From Micropruina glycogenica (GTDB lineage Bacteria; Actinomycetota; Actinomycetes; Propionibacteriales; Propionibacteriaceae): a stretch of 64,000 nucleotides of DNA. How positions within the stretch are numbered: the stretch's first letter is position 1; the number at the start of each line of letters is the position of its first letter. Below, one piece after another: positions 53,522 to 62,468 of this stretch. The notes under the pieces were generated by a model that saw nothing but the letters and a program-made list of their open reading frames with translations, did not search any database and was not told the DNA's origin. The stretch is from NCBI RefSeq assembly GCF_900289045.1, contig NZ_LT985188.1, positions 558,001 through 622,000 of the forward strand, given 5' to 3'. Both the position numbers and the translations under genes were made by a program.

Positions 53522-53543
53522 ACCTACCCCTTTGGGCGTAGGT
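53522..53543. promoter_or_regulatory. Palindrome between the divergent sigma and M48 genes
   Basis: ACCTAC (53522-53527) and GTAGGT (53538-53543) are inverted, enclosing CCC/GGG with a one-base bulge. It lies 22 bases before the M48 ATG and 99 bases upstream of the sigma start. It may be an operator or a transcript hairpin. Confidence 0.35.
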
Positions 53544-53564
53544 GGGGCAGGGCACACTGGGGTG

Positions 53565-54635
53565 ATGGGTGACACCTCACGTATTCGCCTCGCGTCGATC
53601 AGTTCACGCGCCTGGGAACACCCCGCCGACCGCGGCGCGCTGGTGGCGCTGCGCAAGTTGCAGGGGTTCGACCTGATTCTCAAGCAGCTCTCGGGCTTTC
53701 TCAACGAACGGGCCGTGCGCATGCTGATGCTGGGTTCGGCGGTGCGCGCCGACGAGCGGCAGTTCGCCCGCGTGTACCGGCTCTACCGCGAGGCCGGTGA
53801 CGCCCTGGACGCCGGCGCTCTGCCCGAACTGTTCGTGCGGGCCGACCCCACCATCAACGCGATGGCCATCGGGCTCGACAAGCCGATCATCGTGCTCAAC
53901 TCGGGCTTGATCGACGTGATGGACGACGACGAGCTGCGGTTCGTGCTCGGCCACGAGTTGGGGCACGTGCTGAGCGGGCACGCGGTGTACCGCACGCTGC
54001 TCGGGGTGATGCTGGCGCTGTCGTCGACGTTCCTGGCGATTCCGTTCGGGGCGCTGGGTGCGCGGGCGGTGATCGCGGCGCTGCTCGAATGGCAGCGCAA
54101 GTCGGAACTCTCGGGCGACCGGGCCGGGTTGCTGGCCGGGCAACAACCCGAGGTGGCGCTGCGTGCGCACATGAAGATGGCCAGCGGCGGCCGCATCGAC
54201 GAACTCGACGCCGAGGCGTTTCTGGAACAGGCGGGCGAGTACCACGCCAACGACGACGTACGCGACGTGCTGCTGCGCGTGCTGATCGTCGAAACCCAGA
54301 CCCACCCGTTCGCCGTCGTGCGAGCCGGTGAACTCGACCGCTGGGTCAAGTCGGGGACGTACGGGGCGATCCTGGCCGGCGACTACCCCCGGCGCGAAGA
54401 CGACGCGTCGGCCAGCATGTCCGACGAGGCGGCGGCAGCGGCGGCGTCGTACACCGAGGAGTTCAAGCGTTTCGACGCCAGTCTCGGCGGGCTCTTCGGC
54501 GACATCGGTCACGGGTTGGGCCAGGCGCGCGACTGGGTGGCCGACCGGCTGCGCGACCTCAGCGAGCCACGGGGCAGAGATCGTCGCGAGCCGCGGGATC
54601 GAAACGACAGAACGTCGGGGCCGCATGGTTGGTGA
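53565..54635 (+). CDS. M48-family zinc metallopeptidase
   Basis: 356 residues from ATG 53565. The zinc motif HELGH is in RFVLGHELGHVLSGH near residue 130; the third ligand is probably the Glu in WQRKSELSGDRAGLL. Two hydrophobic stretches (VMLALSSTFLAIPFGALGA, VIAALL) follow the motif, as in HtpX/Ste24-type proteins. The C-terminus is Arg/Asp/Glu-rich. It may take part in protein quality control. It is divergent from the ECF sigma operon. Confidence 0.87.
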   Translation: MGDTSRIRLASISSRAWEHPADRGALVALRKLQGFDLILKQLSGFLNERAVRMLMLGSAVRADERQFARVYRLYREAGDALDAGALPELFVRADPTINAMAIGLDKPIIVLNSGLIDVMDDDELRFVLGHELGHVLSGHAVYRTLLGVMLALSSTFLAIPFGALGARAVIAALLEWQRKSELSGDRAGLLAGQQPEVALRAHMKMASGGRIDELDAEAFLEQAGEYHANDDVRDVLLRVLIVETQTHPFAVVRAGELDRWVKSGTYGAILAGDYPRREDDASASMSDEAAAAAASYTEEFKRFDASLGGLFGDIGHGLGQARDWVADRLRDLSEPRGRDRREPRDRNDRTSGPHGW

Positions 54636-54639
54636 CCAC

Positions 54640-54904
54640 CCGCTGATCGAGCTCGTCGAGATCCTGGTGAGGGGTTTCGACGAGCTCGACCAACGACCCT
54701 GTCATTCCGGGCGACGCCGGGGTCTCGGTCGCGCGGAGATTCCGGGGCAAGCCCGGAATGGACGGGATGCCTGCGCTGAACGACTCTGGGCGGACGCCGG
54801 GATCTCGACGAGCTCGACCAGCGACCTCTGTCATCCCGGCGGACGCCGGGATCTCGACGAGCTCGACCAGCGACCCTGTCATCCCGGCGGACGCCGGGAT
54901 CTCG
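54640..54904. repeat. Composite repeat cluster with 48-49 bp tandem units
   Basis: Near-identical units at 54789-54837 and 54838-54885, plus a partial third running to the DLH stop: GGCGGACGCCGGGATCTCGA, CGAGCTCGACCAGCGAC, CTGTCATCCC. A diverged copy lies at 54684-54735 and a separate hairpin ATTCCGGGGCAAGCCCGGAA at 54740-54759. The cluster separates the converging M48 and hydrolase genes. Confidence 0.85.
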
Positions 54905-55606
54905 TCAGCCGACCGGCAGGTGCCGGCCCAGAAACTCCATCGTGCGTTCGCGGGCCGGTTCTGAGGCCGCTTCGTCGTAGAACAGCGGGTTCGGGTTGTC
55001 GAACGCGTGACCTGCGCCCTCGTAGGTGAAGAACTCGACCTCGTGGCCGGTGGCGGTGACCGCCTGCTCGATGGTCTCGACCACGTCGCGGGAAAAGAAC
55101 GTGTCGGCCAGGCCCCAGTGGTGCTGGCTGGGGCAGGTGATCTTCGGCGCCAGCGCCAACAGGCCGGGCAGGGCTGAGCCGTAGTAGCAGACCAGGGCGT
55201 CGGGCGTGTTGCGGGCGGCGACCTGAAAGGCCATGCCCCCGCCGAAGCAGTAACCGACCATGCCGACCCCGCCGGTCACCTCGGGTGAGGTGCGCAGGGC
55301 GTCCAACGTGGCCGAGACGTCTGCGGCGGTCTGGTCCCAGTCGAGTTGCTGCGAGGCGGCGATGCCCTCTTGCACGTAGCTGGCGCTGGTGCTGTCGAAC
55401 TCGAGTTTGCCCTGGCGAAAGTACAGCTCGGGCGCGTAGACCACGTAGCCGGCGGCGGCGAAGTCGGCGCAGCGCTGCCGGATGTAGCCGCTCACCCCGA
55501 AGATCTCTTGAATCACCAGCAGGCCCGGCCCGGTACCCGACGGCGGCAGCCACCGTTCGACCGGCAGGGCACCGTCAGCACGCAACACGTGTACGAGATC
55601 ACTCAC
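54905..55606 (-). CDS. Dienelactone hydrolase family protein
   Basis: 233 residues from the GTG at 55604-55606; a longer frame adds a leader antisense to other sequence and is unlikely. QEIFGVSGYIRQRC is the DLH signature. The nucleophile is the Cys in GMVGYCFGGGMAF near 120, the base the His in EGAGHAFDN. The usual Asp is probably in HHWGLADTFF. Substrate unknown; the family hydrolyses dienelactones or related esters. Confidence 0.88.
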   Translation of the reverse strand: MSDLVHVLRADGALPVERWLPPSGTGPGLLVIQEIFGVSGYIRQRCADFAAAGYVVYAPELYFRQGKLEFDSTSASYVQEGIAASQQLDWDQTAADVSATLDALRTSPEVTGGVGMVGYCFGGGMAFQVAARNTPDALVCYYGSALPGLLALAPKITCPSQHHWGLADTFFSRDVVETIEQAVTATGHEVEFFTYEGAGHAFDNPNPLFYDEAASEPARERTMEFLGRHLPVG

Positions 55607-55742
55607 GACGCCATACTGCCGCACGGGCGAAGCGGCGGAATCGCTTGGTGAGCGAGGGGCCGGTATGTCCTCTGGTGCTTGTCGGAGGCCGGTCCTACGA
55701 TGGCTGACGGACGACGACCGTCCCATGAGCGAGGAGACATTG

Positions 55743-55931
55743 ATGGCTGGCAAATTCGAGGTGTACGAAGACGCGTCGGGCAAGTTTCGCTTTCGCTTGA
55801 AGGCGGGCAACGGCGAGGTCGTCGCGACCGGTCAGGCCTACACCTCGATGGCCGGAGCCAAGGCCGGCGTCGCCGCGGTGCAGCGTGCGGCCGAGGGAGC
55901 GTCGGTGGTTGAGCTCGAAAAAGACGAGTGA
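55743..55931 (+). CDS. YegP/DUF1508-family small protein
   Basis: 62 residues, from ATG 55743 after GCGAGGAGAC. AGKFEVYEDASGKFRFRLKAGNGEVVATGQAYTS is one DUF1508 unit: a strand with FRFRLKA.NG and a turn, then a helix (AGAKAGVAAVQRAA). Relatives have two tandem units; this has one. Function unknown. Confidence 0.85.
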   Translation: MAGKFEVYEDASGKFRFRLKAGNGEVVATGQAYTSMAGAKAGVAAVQRAAEGASVVELEKDE

Positions 55932-55944
55932 CCCGGGCGTCAGT

Positions 55945-55974
55945 TTGACCCTCTTCCCGCTGGCCACGTATTCT
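55945..55974 (+). promoter_or_regulatory. Promoter of rplU-rpmA
   Basis: TTGACC (55945-55950), 18-bp spacer, TATTCT (55969-55974), about 100 bases before the rplU start. This is the best sigma-70-type match in the window and suits a ribosomal protein operon. Confidence 0.65.
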
Positions 55975-56075
55975 TGATCCTCGGTGCCCGTGGGTTTGTC
56001 GTTGGCCGGCCTGGCTAGATCCGGATCGCCCGTCCCGGCACTGCATTCGTGAAGTTCGAAGAGAGTGGGTCAGGC

Positions 56076-56387
56076 GTGTACGCGATCGTGCGCAGTGGCG
56101 GACGCCAGCACAAGGTTGCCGTCGGCGATGTCGTCGAGATCGATCGGGTCGTCGACGCCGAGGTGGGTTCCAGCGTGTCGCTGACCCCGCTGCTGGTGGT
56201 CGACGGCGAGTCGGTGACGACCGAGGCGAAGAAGCTCGCCAAGGTGACGGTCAGCGCCGAGGTGCTGGGCGAGGTCAAGGGCAAGAAGATCCACATTCTC
56301 AAGTACAAGAACAAGACCGGGTACAAGAAGCGCCAGGGCCACCGGCAGAAGTACACCCAGGTCAAGGTCACCGGAATCGAAGGCTGA
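56076..56387 (+). CDS. rplU: 50S ribosomal protein L21
   Basis: 103 residues from GTG 56076, the usual L21 length; the open frame extends 27 bases upstream but those codons are not conserved. [25 protein letters not shown] and [25 protein letters not shown] are diagnostic. Binds 23S rRNA near L20. rpmA follows 11 bases later. Confidence 0.97.
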   Translation: MYAIVRSGGRQHKVAVGDVVEIDRVVDAEVGSSVSLTPLLVVDGESVTTEAKKLAKVTVSAEVLGEVKGKKIHILKYKNKTGYKKRQGHRQKYTQVKVTGIEG

Positions 56388-56398
56388 GGTAGCAGCAG

Positions 56399-56656
56399 AT
56401 GGCACACAAGAAGGGCGCATCCAGCTCTCGTAACGGTCGCGACTCCAACTCGCAGCGCCTCGGCGTCAAGCGGTTCGGCGGTCAGCAGGTCAACGCCGGC
56501 GAGATTCTCGTCCGGCAGCGCGGCACGCACTTCCACCCCGGTGAGGGCGTGGGACGCGGCGGCGACGACACCCTGTTCGCGCTGCGCGCGGGCGTGGTCG
56601 AGTTCGGCACCCGCCGCGGCCGCAAGGTCGTGAACGTGGCGCTCGACGCCGAGTAA
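56399..56656 (+). CDS. rpmA: 50S ribosomal protein L27
   Basis: 85 residues. [29 protein letters not shown] starts the mature protein directly, with no Firmicutes-type cleaved leader. It reaches the peptidyl-transferase centre. A strong hairpin follows, so obgE is not cotranscribed. Confidence 0.97.
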   Translation: MAHKKGASSSRNGRDSNSQRLGVKRFGGQQVNAGEILVRQRGTHFHPGEGVGRGGDDTLFALRAGVVEFGTRRGRKVVNVALDAE

Positions 56657-56674
56657 CAGCACCAGAACAGATGC

Positions 56675-56708
56675 CGAAGGGCGGCTCCCCGACGGGAGCC
56701 GCCCTTCG
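56675..56708 (+). terminator. Strong hairpin terminator after rpmA
   Basis: CGAAGGGCGGCTCCC and GGGAGCCGCCCTTCG pair over 15 bp around CGAC. It lies between converging rpmA and the alcohol dehydrogenase, so it may serve both. Confidence 0.85.
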
Positions 56709-56755
56709 CGCGTCCCGACCCGGTCACCCGGCCTCCGATGGCCGGGTCAGGGGCC

Positions 56756-57784
56756 TCAGGGCACCAGGATGGCGCGGCCGCGGACGTTGCCGGCGTCCAG
56801 GTCGGCCAGCGCGGTCAGGGCCTCGGACAGCGGGTACTTCTGGGTGTGCAGGGTGACCTTGCCGGCCTGGGCGAGCACCATCAGCTCGGCCAGATCGGTG
56901 TAGGTGCCGACGATGTTGCCGATCACGCTCTTCTCGCCGGCCACGAAGTCGAGCGTGGGAGCCACGAACTGCCCGCCGTAGCCGATGATGTACTGGTAGC
57001 CCGCGGGGGCGGTCATCGCCCAGCCGTCCAGTTCGGCGCCCTGCTCGGCGACGAAGTCGAAGACCACGTCGGCGCCCCGGCCGCCGGTCAGGTCCTTCAC
57101 CGCGTCGATGTGGCTGCCATCGGAGACCACCGTTTCGTCGGCCCCGATCTCCTTCGCCAGCTCGAGGGCGGCCGGGCTGCGGTCGACCACGATCACCTTC
57201 GCGCTGGTGATGGCCTTGAGCGTCTGGACACCGATGTGGCCCAGGCCGCCCGCGCCCTGCACCACCGCGGTGGTGCCGGGGAACAGGCCGGACGCCGCCT
57301 TGCGGACCGCGTGGTAGGCGGTGATGCCGGCGTCCGCCAGGGCGGCGACATCGGCCGGATCGGTGCTCGGGTCGAGCTTCACGCAGGCCCGGGCGGTGGT
57401 CCGCAGGTATTCGGCCATACCGCCGTCGTTGTTGCTCAGTCCGGGGAAGAAGGCGCTGTCGCATTGCATGTCGCGACCGGCACGGCAGGCCAGGCACATG
57501 CCGCAACTCGGTTGCGGGTGCAGGATGACGGTGTCACCGACCTTCAGGTTGGTGACTCCCTCGCCGACGGCGTGCACCCAGCCGGCGTTCTCATGGCCGA
57601 TCACGTAGGGCAGGTCGGGGTGCTGCGCCGCCTCCCAGTCACCGTTGATGATGTGCAGGTCGGTGCGGCAGACGCCGGCACCGCCGATCTTCACGATGAC
57701 GTCGAGCGGCCCCTGCAGCGTCGCCTCGGGAATCTCGTCGATGGTCGGGTCGGAATGGTACGCATGGACGCGCACGGCCTTCAT
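56756..57784 (-). CDS. Zinc-dependent NAD(P) alcohol dehydrogenase
   Basis: 342 residues of the MDR superfamily. The catalytic zinc ligands are Cys39 (GVCRTDLH) and His64/Glu65 (GHENAGWV); the structural zinc has Cys94, Cys97, Cys100 and Cys108. The Rossmann motif is GAGGLGHIG, followed by IVVDRS, whose acidic residue favours NAD. Substrate unspecified, perhaps ethanol or an aryl alcohol. It interrupts the usual rpmA-obg order. Confidence 0.92.
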   Translation of the reverse strand: MKAVRVHAYHSDPTIDEIPEATLQGPLDVIVKIGGAGVCRTDLHIINGDWEAAQHPDLPYVIGHENAGWVHAVGEGVTNLKVGDTVILHPQPSCGMCLACRAGRDMQCDSAFFPGLSNNDGGMAEYLRTTARACVKLDPSTDPADVAALADAGITAYHAVRKAASGLFPGTTAVVQGAGGLGHIGVQTLKAITSAKVIVVDRSPAALELAKEIGADETVVSDGSHIDAVKDLTGGRGADVVFDFVAEQGAELDGWAMTAPAGYQYIIGYGGQFVAPTLDFVAGEKSVIGNIVGTYTDLAELMVLAQAGKVTLHTQKYPLSEALTALADLDAGNVRGRAILVP

Positions 57785-57959
57785 CTGTGACCTCCTCGTC
57801 GTTGAATGGGACCGATTGCCGCAACCGGTCCCGGTCACTACCGGCTGTCTACCCGCGCCCGCCCGCCCTGTACACGGGCTTTCGCGCCCAATGAGAATCG
57901 CGCACGCCGCCCAGCACCGCCCCTGTCGCTGCCCGGACGCGGCGGGTTAGGGTGCGGCG

Positions 57960-58755
57960 GTGACGCGACGTCGGCTCGCCCTGACACTGCTCGCCCTGGT
58001 GCTGTTGGGCTCACCGGCTGCCGGGTCGAGGGCCGGGTCGTCGTGCGACCCGACGACCGCCTCGACGTCGATCTGACCGTGCACGCCAAGCGCAGGCCCT
58101 ACTGCAACGCCGACCTGGTGGGACTGTCGGTGATTGCGGGCAGGGACGCCGACGGCGTCGTGCTGTCCTGCCGGTATCTGGGCACGATCGACCCGACCGT
58201 CTTCGGTTACCGCGGCGTCTCCGTCACGTCGGCGGGCGAGGTCCAGGTCGCCACGTTCAATCCGCTGCTCGTTCCGGCGGCCGGCGCGCCCACGATCATC
58301 AACGACGTGGAAGCGGTCGACGTCGTCATCGTCACGGCCGGCGACATCGTCGAGGCCAACGCGGGGGTGGTCGTAGGCAAGGAGTTGACGCTGGCTGACC
58401 GGCGTCCCTCGGGCAGCCCGGTGGCGTGAGGGTGCTGGCGCTGCGTCACGCGGGTCCCGCGTCGTGGGTGTGGTGGGCGCTGGGCGGTGCCGTCGCCGGC
58501 GCCGTCGCCACCCTGCTCGTGCCGCTCGTGCTGCGGCCCGCCGACTTCCGGGTCGGTGGGACGGCGGAGTCCGCGCCCGACGACGACCGGCCAGAAGCGG
58601 ACGACTCACACCACGTCGACCCGGACGAAACCGCGGCGCCACCTCAGGCGCATTGCGCCGCACGAGGCCGCGACGGCCCCCACGAGACCGCCCCCACAGA
58701 GCCGGCCCGCCCGTCCGCGACCCCCGACCCGAGCAGGTGGGCGCCGGAGGAGTGA
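57960..58755 (+). pseudogene. LppM-like lipoprotein, apparently two frameshifts
   Basis: GTG 57960 opens a lipoprotein signal (VTRRRLALTLLALVLLG), but the lipobox GLTGC lies in the next frame, after a G run at 58007-58009 that appears one G short. That frame continues through VRPDDRLDVDLTVHAKRRPYC to 58429. The expected membrane anchor (ASWVWWALGGAVAGAVATLLV) and a charged tail are then in a third frame from about 58426 to 58755. The intact gene just downstream has the same order in one frame, which supports one broken gene. A separate short gene starting at GTG 58426 is the alternative. Confidence 0.65.
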
Positions 58756-58812
58756 ACCGAATGCGACCACGGGCCGATCCCGAGGATCCGGGCGGTGTGG
58801 TAAACCGGGTGG

Positions 58813-59649
58813 ATGCGGCCTCGGCTCAGGCGCCTGCTGGGGATGATTCTCGGCCTGGTCGCAGCCGCGTCGCTGGCCGGCTGCGACGTCACCGGCACGG
58901 CCACGCTCAGGGCCGACGACTACGTCGACCTCGATCTGCGGGCGGTCGTCGACGGCAATGAACTGTGCTACTGGCAGTTCGGCGAGACGGTTCGGACCGA
59001 AGAACGCCGTCTGTGGCGCGGCAGCCAACGGCTCTGCCTGCTGCAGGGCACGGTGCACAAGGAGGAGTTGCGCCGCTGGGGCGTGAGCGTGTCGCACCTC
59101 GGCGAGCGCATCGAGGTGTCGTTCAACCCGCTCGGCGTGGTCACCACCAGCAGGTTCACGGCGGCCTCGGTGGGCATCGACGACCTGGCCGTCACCGTCG
59201 AGTTCCCCGGTCAGGTGCAGAAGAGCACAGGCATCGTCGAGGGCAACACGGTCCGTTTCACCGACGTCGATCAGCTGGCCGAGCCGATGGGACTGTCGGC
59301 CGTCGGTCTCGACCACGCCGGCCCGTCCTGGGCACTGGTGGGCACCGGGGCCGCGTTCGGGCTGGGCGTGCTGAGCACCGCGCTGCTGTGGGCCTGGCGA
59401 CAGCGCCGCCACCAGCTGACGGCGGCCCTGCCGGACCTACAGCCCGAGCACGCGGCGCCCGCGCCCGCGGCGCCCGTCGGTCCGCCGGGGGGCCCCACCC
59501 CGGGCAGCCTGCTGCCGCCCGACCTGGCGTCCGGGACGCACGCCCCGCCCGGCGGCAGCGGCTGGGAACGGCCGGGTACGGCGCCACCCGACGCGCAGGG
59601 CAACGCTCCGCCCCCGGTCCACGCCAAGTGGGCGCCGCCGGCGTCCTGA
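58813..59649 (+). CDS. LppM-like membrane-anchored lipoprotein
   Basis: 278 residues. The lipoprotein signal ends LAGC (Cys24); an ectodomain starts TGTATLRADDYVDLDLRAVV and resembles LppM, which in mycobacteria is envelope-bound. A membrane helix (about 170-195, LVGTGAAFGLGVLSTALLWAW) and a cytoplasmic Pro/Ala/Gly-rich tail follow. It is a paralogue of the broken gene upstream. Confidence 0.75.
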   Translation: MRPRLRRLLGMILGLVAAASLAGCDVTGTATLRADDYVDLDLRAVVDGNELCYWQFGETVRTEERRLWRGSQRLCLLQGTVHKEELRRWGVSVSHLGERIEVSFNPLGVVTTSRFTAASVGIDDLAVTVEFPGQVQKSTGIVEGNTVRFTDVDQLAEPMGLSAVGLDHAGPSWALVGTGAAFGLGVLSTALLWAWRQRRHQLTAALPDLQPEHAAPAPAAPVGPPGGPTPGSLLPPDLASGTHAPPGGSGWERPGTAPPDAQGNAPPPVHAKWAPPAS

Positions 59650-59737
59650 CGACCGACGCGGTATGCGGCCCCGCCGGACGCTGTGGGACGATGAGAGGCG
59701 TACCTTTCGTCACCCGCGAGTTCCCCGGAGTTGAACC

Positions 59738-61249
59738 ATGGCCATTCCGTCCTTCGTCGACGCTGCGACCCTGACGGTCGCCGGCGGCAACGGTGGGCAC
59801 GGCTGCGCGTCCATCCACCGGGAGAAGTTCAAGCCGCTGGGCGGCCCCGACGGCGGCAACGGCGGCAACGGAGGATCGGTGATCCTCCGCGTCGAGCCGG
59901 GGTTGACCACCCTGGTCGAGTACCACCGGCAGTCCCAGCGCCGGGCCCAGAACGGACAACCCGGCAAGGGCGATCACGCCAACGGCGCCAACGGCGACGA
60001 CGTGGTGCTGGCGGTGCCCGACGGCACCGTGGTGCGCGACGCCGACACCGGCGAGACCCTGGCCGACCTGGTCGGCGCCGAGGCCGAAGTGGTGGTCGCC
60101 GCCGGCGGTCGTGGCGGTTTGGGCAACGCCGCGCTGGCGTCGTCCACCCGCAAGGCACCCGGCTTCGCGCTGCTCGGCGAAGAGGGCGAGGCGCGTCGCG
60201 TCACGCTCGAACTCAAGGTGCTGGCCGACGTCGGGCTGGTCGGCTTTCCCAGCGCGGGCAAGTCTTCGCTGATCGCGGCGATCAGCCGAGCCCGTCCGAA
60301 GATCGCCGACTACCCGTTCACCACCCTGGTGCCCAACCTGGGCGTCGTGGTGGCGGGCGACGTCACGTTCACCGTGGCCGACGTGCCGGGGCTGATCGAG
60401 GGGGCGTCCGAGGGACGGGGCCTGGGGCACGACTTTCTGCGGCACATCGAGCGCTGCCTGGCGATCGTGCACGTGATCGACTGCGCCACCTACGAGCCCG
60501 GCCGCGACCCGCTGACCGACCTCGACATCATCGAGGCCGAGCTCGCGGCGCACGGCGGATTGGAGGACCGGCCGCGCATGGTGGCCCTCAACAAGGTGGA
60601 CGTCACCGATGCGGCCGAGCTGGCCGACATCGTCCGGCCCGAGTTGGAGGCGCGCGGGCTGCCCACCTTCTTGGTGTCGACCAAGACCGGTGAAGGCCTG
60701 CGCGCCCTGACGTTCGCGATGGCTGACGAGGTGGCCCGGCGGCGTGCGGAGGCGCCCAAGCCCGAGCCGGCGCGCATCGTGATTCGTCCCGCACCGGTGG
60801 CCGGCGGTCCCGAGTTCACGATTCGCAAGCAGGGCGACGGTGAGGGCGGTTTCGTCTGGCGGGTGCGCGGTGACAAGCCCGAACGCTGGGTGCGGCAGAC
60901 CGACTTCAACAACGGCGAGGCGGTGGGCTACCTGGCCGACCGGTTCGCCCGGCTGGGCATCGAAGACGCTCTGCTGGCCGAGGGTGCCCGCGCGGGCGAC
61001 GCGGTGGCGATCGGCGAGGGGGAGCACCCGGTGGTGTTCGACTTCGCCCCGCAAGTCGAGATCGGTGCCGAGCTGCTGTCGCGCCGAGGCGAAGACCAGC
61101 GGCTGTTCGACGAGCGCGAGTCGGTGAAGCGTCGCCGCAAGCTCGACGCCGAGTACCACGCCGCCAAAGAGGCCGAGCGGCTCACCCGTATGGCGTCGGA
61201 GGGGTACTCGGCCGACAAGGGCGCTTCGGAGGAAGGCGAAGATGACTGA
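59738..61249 (+). CDS. obgE: Obg GTPase
   Basis: 503 residues. The Gly-rich Obg fold ([32 protein letters not shown]) spans 1-158. The G domain has [14 protein letters not shown] near 168, [20 protein letters not shown] and NKVD. The OCT domain ([19 protein letters not shown]...[19 protein letters not shown]) and an acidic tail follow. It acts in 50S subunit assembly and stress response. It overlaps proB by eight bases. Confidence 0.96.
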   Translation: MAIPSFVDAATLTVAGGNGGHGCASIHREKFKPLGGPDGGNGGNGGSVILRVEPGLTTLVEYHRQSQRRAQNGQPGKGDHANGANGDDVVLAVPDGTVVRDADTGETLADLVGAEAEVVVAAGGRGGLGNAALASSTRKAPGFALLGEEGEARRVTLELKVLADVGLVGFPSAGKSSLIAAISRARPKIADYPFTTLVPNLGVVVAGDVTFTVADVPGLIEGASEGRGLGHDFLRHIERCLAIVHVIDCATYEPGRDPLTDLDIIEAELAAHGGLEDRPRMVALNKVDVTDAAELADIVRPELEARGLPTFLVSTKTGEGLRALTFAMADEVARRRAEAPKPEPARIVIRPAPVAGGPEFTIRKQGDGEGGFVWRVRGDKPERWVRQTDFNNGEAVGYLADRFARLGIEDALLAEGARAGDAVAIGEGEHPVVFDFAPQVEIGAELLSRRGEDQRLFDERESVKRRRKLDAEYHAAKEAERLTRMASEGYSADKGASEEGEDD

Positions 61250-62363
61250 CCGTCCTCAACTTGCGGACGCGCAGCGCATCGTGGTGAAGGTCGGCTCGTC
61301 GTCGCTCACCGGACGACGCGGTCTCGACGGTGACCGGCTGCAGAGCCTGGTCGACAGCCTGGCGGCGCTACGGCGGGCCGGTAAAGACGTGGTGCTGGTG
61401 TCGTCCGGGGCGGTGGCGGCGGGCATGCCGGCGTTGGGCATGAAGCATCGTCCGCGCGACCTGGCCAGCCAGCAGGCGGCGGCCTCGGTGGGGCAGGGAT
61501 TGTTGATCGAGCGCTACGACGCGCTGTTCGCCCGGCACGACATCGTGGTGGGGCAGGTGCTGCTCACCGTCGACGACCTGACCCGGCAGGCCGGCTACCG
61601 CAATGCACTGCGCACGTTCACCCGGCTGATGCAGTTGGGGGCGGTGCCGGTGGTGAACGAGAACGACACCGTGGCCACGCACGAGATTCGCTTCGGCGAC
61701 AACGATCGGCTGGCCGCCCTGGTGGCGCACCTGGTGCAGGCCGACGCGCTGGTGCTGCTGTCGGACGTGGACGCGCTGTACACGCGGCACCCGTCCGATC
61801 CAGAGGCGGTGAAGATCACTGAAGTGGCCGACGTGGACGATCTCGACGTCGACACCTCACGGATCGGCTCGCAGGTGGGCACCGGCGGCATGGCCACCAA
61901 GCTGCAGGCGGCGCGGATCGCCACCGCGGCTGGTATCTCGGTGGTGCTGGCGTCATTCAACGACCACGCGGCGGCCGTCAGCGGGGGAGCGGTCGGCACG
62001 CTGTTTCACCCCACCGGCAAGAAGCGGGCGCGTCGGCTGATGTGGCTGGCCTACGCGTCGCAGGCCAAGGGCGACCTGGTGCTCGACGACGGGGCGGTGC
62101 GGGCGGTGCTCGAGCGCAAGGCGTCCTTGCTGCCGGCCGGCATCACCGCCGTGCACGGCGAGTTCTTGGCCGGCGAGCCGGTGCGGCTGCTCGACCTGGC
62201 CGGTGCCGTGATCGCCCGCGGCATCGTCAACTACGACGCCGGCGACCTGCCTGAACTGCTGGGCAAGAGCACACACCAGCTCGTCGAAGAGCGCGGCCCC
62301 GAGTTCGACCGCGAAGTCGTTCATCGCGACGCGTTGATCGTGAAGCTGCGCAAGAAGTCCTGA
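61242..62363 (+). CDS. proB: Glutamate 5-kinase
   Basis: 373 residues. The amino-acid kinase domain has [26 protein letters not shown] and [19 protein letters not shown]; a PUA domain lies at about 280-365 ([20 protein letters not shown]). It begins proline synthesis. proA is not directly downstream; a long inverted repeat follows instead. Confidence 0.96.
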   Translation: MTDRPQLADAQRIVVKVGSSSLTGRRGLDGDRLQSLVDSLAALRRAGKDVVLVSSGAVAAGMPALGMKHRPRDLASQQAAASVGQGLLIERYDALFARHDIVVGQVLLTVDDLTRQAGYRNALRTFTRLMQLGAVPVVNENDTVATHEIRFGDNDRLAALVAHLVQADALVLLSDVDALYTRHPSDPEAVKITEVADVDDLDVDTSRIGSQVGTGGMATKLQAARIATAAGISVVLASFNDHAAAVSGGAVGTLFHPTGKKRARRLMWLAYASQAKGDLVLDDGAVRAVLERKASLLPAGITAVHGEFLAGEPVRLLDLAGAVIARGIVNYDAGDLPELLGKSTHQLVEERGPEFDREVVHRDALIVKLRKKS

Positions 62364-62375
62364 GCGGCAGGTATT

Positions 62376-62434
62376 GGGGACGGTTCCGATTACCCACCCA
62401 CGAGGGCTTCTGGTGGGTAATCGAAACCGTCCCC
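62376..62434. repeat. Long inverted repeat with GGGGACGGTT ends
   Basis: Arms of 23 bp (62376-62398 and 62412-62434) pair with one mismatch around a 13-base loop. The outer part is GGGGACGGTT, the inner part GATTACCCACC and its inverse. It lies 12 bases after proB and may be a REP-type element or work as a terminator. Confidence 0.85.
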
Positions 62435-62468
62435 TTTACCCGTCAACCCCGCGAGCCCGGCCCGCTGA

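Noticed and set aside
58426-58755. Independent small membrane protein starting at GTG 58426
   Set aside because: The neighbouring paralogue carries the same membrane helix and tail in one protein, so a frameshifted single gene is more likely; not fully excluded.
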